Assembly: GCA_013398295.1 (NCBI GenBank) | Contig: VZSF01001417.1 | Location: 668,322-732,321 of the forward strand | Source of the DNA: Chionis minor | Lineage: Eukaryota > Chordata > Aves > Charadriiformes > Chionididae | Length of the DNA stretch: 64,000 bases | Direction of reading: 5' to 3' | Shown here: positions 38,801 to 47,800 of the stretch, one piece after another | Layout: each line of letters opens with the position of its first letter | How positions within the stretch are numbered: position 1 is the first letter of the stretch | Notes under the pieces: model-generated | Told to the model about the DNA's origin: nothing | Databases searched by the model: none | What the model saw: only the letters and a program-made list of their open reading frames with translations | Position numbers and translations under genes: made by a program

Positions 38801-41800
38801 GGGTACCTAAAATAACATGATTTACATATCCTGGCAAGACAGGAGCGAACACCCTAATGATGATCATCTCCTCTGATGATGATCATCTCTTCTTATCAGT
38901 GATCGAAAACAAAACTTCATTTTTATTTTGCTTTTTGTGTTTTAACTTTCCCGAACAAGGTAAAGGCTTGTTCTCCCAGAAAAACTGGTCTCTAGTAGAA
39001 GAATTGTTGTTGCTCTGACAAATACTCTCAATAGGAAAATTTTGATTTCAGAGCATGATACAGGGAAAGGTGGCAAAACTACATGCCACAGGTGCTCGTC
39101 TATTAGGATTGCTTCATTACTATTTTTCTCAATATCCAAAAAAATTCAGAACAGAATGACAGAATTTGACACAAAGATGTTGCTTCTCTACCCAAAATTT
39201 CACAGTTATGTATTCAAAACAATATTCCCAGAAGTTACTAATGAACAAAGGGACACCAAAATTTATCTTATTACTTACTTAACTAACAGCAAATGCCAGA
39301 GTTATTTCCACTCTGACCAACACTCAACCAGCCATTATCATCAGTTACCAGCCATTGAATGAGAACTCGGAATACACAAAATGCCGAGAAACTAAGTAAC
39401 TTTCAACATAAGCAGAAGCAAGCCGTTTCATTTTGCACAAATGCAACATATTATTTCTTTTTTCTCTACAGTGATGGCAATTGGTTTTAGAACTTTTGGG
39501 TTTGGTGGGGTTTTTTTGTTTTTTGTTTGTTTGTTTTTTTGTTTTTTTACATCAAACTACCTCACGCTATCAGGAAAATTAAATATTTGTATATCACTCA
39601 GGTTTGGAGTTTATAACAACATCTTTGTTCTTTGGACAGACAGCGTTTTTATGGCCTTTCAATGTTATGCTCACAGAGCAGAAAGGTCAATTGGAAGCTA
39701 ACAAAACAGTACTTTGTAAGACTTGAGCACGATCATTTTTCTCTTCAGTCTCCTAAATGGAAGGAGTGGGAGGAAACAAGATAGCAGAGATGCTTTAAGC
39801 AGACAAGGGAGTCGGAACAATTGCGACTACATTCTGAATGTAACTAAACAAATACACAACATGAATGAGGAAAAATCTATTTGTTATGTAGTTGAGCTTT
39901 TACTCTACATTCAGTAAGCTGCTACAAGGAGAGTAGCATAAAGCAGGAACAAAAAGGACAAGCCTTTTCTCTAACAGATTAAAGAACTGTTTAAACAGTC
40001 TCTTCGGGAGTCAGATATTCCACACTCAATTTCTTGTCAGGTTTCACAGACCGATATAAACCTTACTAATGAAGTTGTTGCAGGGGGGGACCCAACCTTT
40101 TCCTTCAGCTGTGCTTGCACAAAATTTCAAGTCACAGGACAGAAACCCTGAACAGATTTACATCCTGGGGAAATGCCACCTTCCTCACTACCAGCTAATG
40201 AATTCAAGAAAATAATGGGCTAGAGATTTCTGCACCAACTTTTTCACCAGTTCTTTCAGATAGTGTCAATTCCCAGGTTCTGAACAACATGCATTACCAA
40301 CCTCACAAAGTCAAGAGACCTTCTACAAAGGCTGCATGAGGTGCTTGCCAAGATACCAAGTACTGTTTCCTTCCTTCAGACTTGGCTTTCCCTAGCTTCA
40401 CACATAACAACAGAAGTTCTTTCTTGAAGGTGTGGATAACACAAGCTGTCTTGCAAGGACAGAAAAATACAGTCAGTTCTCTATCTAATAGCCAGGACGC
40501 TTTCTATTACCAGTATTACATTTGGAATTGCAATGTATGCTTTCTTAAAAATCCAATGTCCCTTTCCTTGTCCTTACCATGTAAAGGAATTCATGAAATT
40601 ACATTCCTTTCCCAGAAAAAACATGTGCTTGCCTAAGCCTGACGATGAGTAGGAAACATGAAGTAATAGTTCTCTGTCCCTAAACTCCCAGTTAACCTTT
40701 GAAGAAAAGCACATCATTGTTTTAATGATAAATTTGGAATGTCAAACCTACTCAGCTATTTATTTGACAGATTATTTCTATTCCCTGTGGTCTTTAGCAA
40801 TAGAATCCTACTTTGTATAACAACATTCTTGTATAAAACCTGTGAATTACCAAAATACTACATGTATTTATGACTCAATCCAACAAAAGAATTATATCAA
40901 GCACAGAATGCATCTACTGGAAATGACAGAATAAAGGCTTATTCATTTTAAGATAAACAACTGTGTACACAATCACAAGACTTCTGACTTGCTTCTTCCC
41001 TCTCCTTGAGGAAAACATTCTTCCCACCTATGCCTCACCTTCAGAGAGCACATCTAGATAGACTTTTTTTTAAAAAATAAAAAAAAATCTGTCATCTTTG
41101 CATTTCCCTTACATATTATTCCAGTAGACTTAGTATTAGAACTTCACCCTAGTTACCAGAGCACTGTATCAGTGGAAAAGTGAGAAGAAATAACGTTCCT
41201 CATGAGTAAAATCTACTAGCTGAAATCTTCGAAAATCTGCATTACCAGCACATGTAGGTCAGTGTGAACTTGCATGCCAACACATAGAAAAGCCATCCCC
41301 ATGTTACTAGAGTTTTCAAGAGTTCTTGCCTATATATACACATTATACTGCAAGCTCCGTGTTGGGCATCTTTCCCCTACTAATACTGCACCTTGCACGT
41401 GACCTGCCTTTCCCAGCCAAGGAAGGATAGCTTGGACCCATCTTTCCATACCAACTACTGAAAAAATTAAAAATAAAATAAATTTTAAGAAGGCTCATGT
41501 TTCCTGCTCTTCAAAGTTCTGATCCATTGACTTAAGAGAATCTCAGAGCAGCTGGCACTGCAAGAGAGATGGAGAGAAGATGCAGAACATACACTTAGAC
41601 AGTACCTCCTGAAGAAGTCCACACCCTAGAAATTCTCCCCCTTCCCTCCAGCAGCTGTCCGGACACACATTCTGGTGGAGGGCCTTTAAAGCAAAGCTCC
41701 ACTGGCAGAGATGTGGGTTCAGGGTACTCTGATGGATGCATGCCTTGCTAAATGCATCTTCTGAAGCAGCACAACAGTTGGTGAAGGAGACTTTGGTGTT

Positions 41801-44800
41801 CTAGTCACCTGGTAGGGGTTTGGGAGACATATTCCCAAAGGAGGCCCCCAGTGCTGCATGAACTTTAAACTATACCCGAACAATGACAGGACCCACCTTA
41901 GTGATCTTGATGTAACCCTGTATTAGCAGAGATCATTCAAGTTCCTGTTCTTTTCACTCCACCAGCAAGTAGCCAGAAGCATTTTACTTGCACAGGACTA
42001 AACTCTTTTGATTATTGTCACAGCTTATGTATGCAGCTGTGGCACAGCCCTTGAGATGTGTGCTTTTTGGGAAGAACAACTACAGGTAAATCTTCCACCT
42101 AAGCTGAAACTGCATCATAACTTGGGTGAAAAGCAGAGAATAAATCCACAAGATGACTTAGTCTGAGTACAGTGTAAGAAACAGAGAAACATTTGTATGT
42201 AAATCTCAGGCTTTCTCCTTTTTTTTTTTTTTGGGACAATGGCTACCAACAAGACTGTCCTTTTGTGTTTCAGCATAGCAGTAGGCAAGCTGACATGTGC
42301 TTAAATAGATCCAGCACAGCGTCTTGTCTTCCCTTGTGAAAGACGATCCAGGAAGGGCAGCAGAATCCTGCTTTGCAGGGAGACGTGCTGGAGACCTGAG
42401 CACTGAGTCAGGCAGGGGTCAGTCATATTAGCCCTGTAAAGTCCAATCTTGCCTTGCGCAGCACTCCCAGCATTAGAGACTTAGCCAGGGCGTCATATGA
42501 GATTATCTCCACCTGTGGAAAGCTGCAGACAGAGCTCAGGCCAACTCCTTCCTAAGGGTAAGCATCTGATACTCCTGACGACTTATACAATAGGAAAAAA
42601 AAATTGATAAAGAGGCAGTTTCCCTAGTCCTGGAAAGCATGTTACTAGGGATCACTGATCTCCCAGTCATGACCTGGGAAGACACGTTTGCCAATGCTGG
42701 GTACGCTTAATACCACAAGAATAGCTGGCAGTAAAAGCACAAGTTAAAGAGACCAACAAGGGGGAAGATCTCTTAATTTCTCTGCTGACGGTCAACATTC
42801 CTCAGCCATAACCGGAACATAGCATCTTGCAACGTGGTGTAAACACAGCTGGCAAGCTCTGTGAGCTACCTTCAGTTTTGGCATGCTCAGCGGTAATTTA
42901 ATAACTCACTTTCTTGGAGGCCCCATTGTACTATGAAGAACCTTTGTCCTGTCATCATGGCAGGGATGCACCTATCACCTACAATACCATTCAGCTTTCT
43001 GGTCTTCAGAATACTTAAGTGTCATGTTTACTAGTGATGCCTAGGAGAAAAGAGCATTTTCCCATACCCGATATGAGCGTGGTGTATATTTGAGCGTAGG
43101 CAAGGTCTCAATTCGTCATGACAAAGACATGACATAGTAAAAACTAACAAAGTAAGTTCCCCCTGACTGAACAGTCACACAGTATAGATAATTATTTATT
43201 TTCAATATAATCACAAAATAAGGATAGTAGGCATGTAAAAATGTGACGAAGTTGAAGGAAGATAAAACAACTGAAACCAAACAACGTATTGAAAACACCT
43301 ACAGGGAAAAGAAAAGTCTGGATCGTAGTCCCTCATCACCTGTTACATACCCAGCACAGAACACAAGTAACACTCCTAACACTAATAGCGCAAAACCAAC
43401 TCCAAACTCCAGGATTGTACAGTGAGTGCATGCACAGTTTAAACAACCCGGTGCCCAAAATAAAACCCATTATTTTGAATGAATAAGAAAATCTGGAGGA
43501 TAGTAAATACTGAAGGAGGTCACACAATTGCTTTTCGCACCACTACTACACTCTGAAGAGCAAAGCAGCATGTTGTACCTCAAGTTCTGTATAGCATGGT
43601 AACTGAACATAGGACACCATGTCTTACATTCATCAATTTCATGTAACACTCTGCAGTTGCCATTTAGAGACTGGCAAAAACTTCATTTGCTAAATTCAAG
43701 CTTAATTGCTTTTTTGTTTAACTCCTACATTCTTCTCAAGTGAGTAAATAAAGACCTGTGGATAGCAATGGCAGCAGCATTTTTATAATGCAGTCACATT
43801 TTCTTTAATAAGCAATAATATTGGCCTAGTAAAATCATTTCTGCACCTGTAGGCTAATACAGTAACATTATTTGTCTTACGACACCACAAAATTAGTGCT
43901 ATACCAAGCTTCATATTGTTCTCTTTATTACACTTGCCTTATTATTAAAGAAGCAACAAAAAGAAATGTTGCAAAACAGCTCCTCTGACAGTCAGCATTT
44001 TTCTTCTGTCTTTGATGCATTTCCCCACCACAGTTGTCACAGCAACGACACATACAGAAGCAAAGTCCCACAAGAGGCAGTAACAAAATAAATAGCAATC
44101 CCAAGGCTGCGGAGACTATAAAACCGATTTCATAGTAGATGGCCTGTAATTCAGACAAAAATAGTGGTAATAGCAGATATCACACAGTAACTGCAATCAA
44201 TACAGAGCAAATAATTAAAAAAATCAAACTACAGACTAAACCATCTACTAAATTATTGAGATTACGGACATGGCGTGTTCTGTCAATAATTGACAACTTT
44301 TCTAACAAAAAGATACATAACATTGTAGATGCTAATAGCTAATAATTATTTAGCTACAGAATATTAGTTAGGTAAACTACAGGAGTGAGTGCTAAAAGAG
44401 AAATATGCTCACAAGACACCAATGTGAATCAATGCAATTGAAATAGGTTAAAAATGAACACATTTGATTTCCCGGATTGTTTCTCACATCTGTTTCCAAA
44501 AAGGCTCCACAAACGTCAGGAAGGCTGACCAGATCAACACTTTATCTGGGAGGGGGGAGGGAAGCTTAGCTTGTTCTCCTTTTTTAATCAGTTATGTGCA
44601 TAAAGGTTCATATGAACCGCAAAGGGAAGTACTTCACTGCATGATCAATTGCAGCCGCAGAGGCTTCTCCAAACTGCTGAAGTCAAAACTGCTTAGGGAC
44701 TGGAAAACAGGCAGGAGCGGATCTGAAGCTCTCTCAGGTGAAGACATTTATTCTGCTGCCAAACAGCAGAGCAGCAGCAACTAAAAGGAGGCTTTGAAAA

Positions 44801-47800
44801 GCCGGAAGGAGTGAAAGGGAACGATGCAATGCAATACCCTAACTAGGTTTCATGCTGGAAGCAGTGCAAGCACCCCAGGACCCAGAAGCTGGGCCAGGCA
44901 CCCTGGCACAGCCCCATGCAAGGCGACGTGGCTTCCAGGGGACAAGCTGCGAGCTGGCCATGCTGTTTCCCTCTGCTGCCAACACAAAGCCAACGCATCC
45001 AGAACGGCATCAGGCAGGTGTCTGCACACAGAGGTAGACAGCACGGTGCGGGCACATTCCGGTGGTCTTTCTTCCCTGATAAATCTCTCTTCTCCTTTCC
45101 CTTCCCAATTTTAGGAGAACTAATTCTCACGCTAGTACTCTGAGTCCTCTTCTGTTCTACTAATCCGCCAGCACAAGGGCAACTTGGCAGCAAAAGGATG
45201 AAATTGAGGCTGTGTATTGTCCTGCAAAATAAGTTACAATTTCTCACAAGCTATATCAATCATGCTCCAGTTCCAGCTTTGCTGATGCCCTTCCTCACAA
45301 TCCCTAATTACCAACTGATCCAAATACAGCAACCATCACCATTAGCAGAGTTGCAAATTTCTGACCTAATTACCAATTCTAGGATGAAACCTATTTTATT
45401 GTTATTATTATTAACTGCTGGTTAAAAGCTGTTATCCCTTCTGAAGAATACAAACTAGATGCTTGGAAGAAGAACTTTGCTAGATTTTGCAAAAGAATTA
45501 CCGTTTTCTAATTAGCTGAAGGCTTCAAAATGGTTTAAGAACATCCATTTTAAAATAGGTTAGATTGGAAAAAACGCATTTTAAATAACACTAAAAGTAG
45601 TTATGGATGTTTTAATAGAAATAGCGCATACAGACATTGTTAGTTGCTTTTCAAAGCTGTACATCTACCATAAGACATTACCTGAAGAGTCAGGACAACA
45701 TTTTCTGGCTGTGGAAGTCAAAACAAATGAAGAATGTGTGTAATGCACAGGCAGCATGCACAAAAACAAATCACGTGAATAATGAATAATTAACCATGAA
45801 CAAAACAATTAACAACACAGAAACAATAACAAAAAGACACTAAAGTAAAACAGTGCACAGAAGCAACATTAAATCATTATGGAAAATTATTTACAGTAAA
45901 ATACATAGATAATTTCTGGTTTCCTTGGTAAGTGAAAGGAATCTAGGATTTTTCCAACAAATATTTCCATTTAAAAAAAACAACAGACCAGTTACTTCTA
46001 CACTGAGCATCTGTTTCATGTAATTCCCAACACATCTCACAGAATAGAAGGCCAGGGATTGCATTACTTTGTGGTTTAGCGATTTATTCACAAGTTCCAC
46101 CTGTCATAACTGACCTATGATATTCCTGACTTTTTCTTTTTCAACGCTTATTTTGTTTTTGCATAAAAGCAACAGTTTTGTGACCTTAACCCATTACAAG
46201 GGAAATTGACCCTCACTTAACTATGTAGAGGTTAATTTTAAATTATTCAAAAGTAAAAAAGAAAAGGCATTCAAGAAAGACTGAAGAAGTCTATCAGGTT
46301 CTTAACAGATTTCTTATCTGTAATTTCAGAAAACATTAAATATTCAATGACAGGAGTTTAAGAAGAACCCAATTTCACCTTTGTTTCCACCAGGGAAATA
46401 GAATTTCTTGTATTTTTCCCCTTCATCTCTGTATGACAAGTTCATAGCTGATAATGCTTTCCGCTTTCCCATAACCGGAGCAGAGAAGGGAAGTGGATAA
46501 ACTAAAGACAGCAACACCCCTCAAATCCAAAGTCTGATGTGTAAAAATCACAAGTGTTCTCAAGTTTTAGGAAATTTTTTTCCAGCATCACACACATCTT
46601 TACTTCTACAGTACAATATGCTTAAAATGTTCCAAATCATATTTGGAACTATAATTTTAATGGGAGGAAAACAAATGTTTATCCGCCCTTAAAAATCTGG
46701 TACCAAGTATGATTTTGAACATGTTAAGCAAGCTCATCTCCCTGCAGAAGTAAAGCAGTGGCGGCGGCAGCGAGCTGGCTCCCCCCAAGCAGGCTCAGCA
46801 GCTGCGCTCAGCTGCTGGGCTGTCCTGGCGGATTGCTGTCCCTGACAGGGAACGGGGAAACGTCAGTGGTAAGAGTCCAACTGGGAACACAGAGACACAC
46901 GGCACAGAAGTGGGAAGGGCCTCCTGGGTCACTAACACATTCTACAAATAGGTTCAAAAAAAAAAAAAAGAGATACAGAGGAAGAACAGTAGAAATTTAA
47001 TAGGATAAATATCAGAACCAGATTGCCTGTTCTCACTACTGAAGGACTGTTCACAACGCTCCATGAACTAGGAGGTCTTACATGGTTGTACACATGGCCC
47101 ATTTCCACCCCTTTGCTTCTGTGACAGCACTATCTTTTGCCCAAATAGCAGTTTTTTCTTCCTGCTGTTTCCTCCCATGTATTTTTATAAGGAGTATATC
47201 AACTATCAATTGCTTTGCTAAGCTAAGCAAACTCTTCCAGTTTCTTCTGAAGACCTGTGTGTTTCCCAGATCAACCTAACACACACTTTCTGAACCCATC
47301 CTACTCCAAGGTCATTCTCCCTGAATTTCAGAGATCAAAACCACAGGCAACATTTTCTAACTACTTACCCGCACCCTTCAGTGACATTCATGCTTCTCTG
47401 TCCCCACTGGAAATTCCTCCAGGGGTACATCTACAGCCATGCTGGCCTCTTCACAGCTACCTCTCACTGATGCTTTCGTCTTCTGAGGGACTTCCTACTT
47501 TTCTTGATAGATTTTCCTTTCACAAATTTGTTTTAAAGTTTTGCATTGTATTCCGGTCAAAATTAGGATCTTTAAATGGCCTATATTTGTTTTACTTCCT
47601 AAGCACACCTAGTATTGTATTTGTCCCCCTGTAACCACACAGCATTTTAACAAGTGTCTCCACTATGCAGGATTACAGCTCTCGTTAGTCTCAAACTTCT
47701 CGTGGCTTACAAATACTATACTCGCACTCATGTATATACCACCTATGGTCTAACAGTTTTGTTCCAAAGACTCTGCCAACCAAGTCCACCCTACTACGTC

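Larger units (their letters stand above)
37474..43937. other. PROM1 intron between exons 3 and 4 (6.5 kb; GC-AG type)
   Basis: The longest PROM1 intron in the window. Its 5' splice site is GC rather than GT. It contains a 14-bp direct repeat with a palindromic core (38857-38889) and a T/G homopolymer-like run at 39508-39549. No mobile element clearly recognised. Confidence 0.6.

Noticed and set aside
44843..45247. Overlapping ORFs on both strands up to 134 codons
   Set aside because: Open frames in several frames at once in a GC-richer patch indicate chance; no motif.
47257..47634. 125-codon + ORF in a PROM1 intron
   Set aside because: No recognisable domain, no splice or promoter context, antisense to PROM1.
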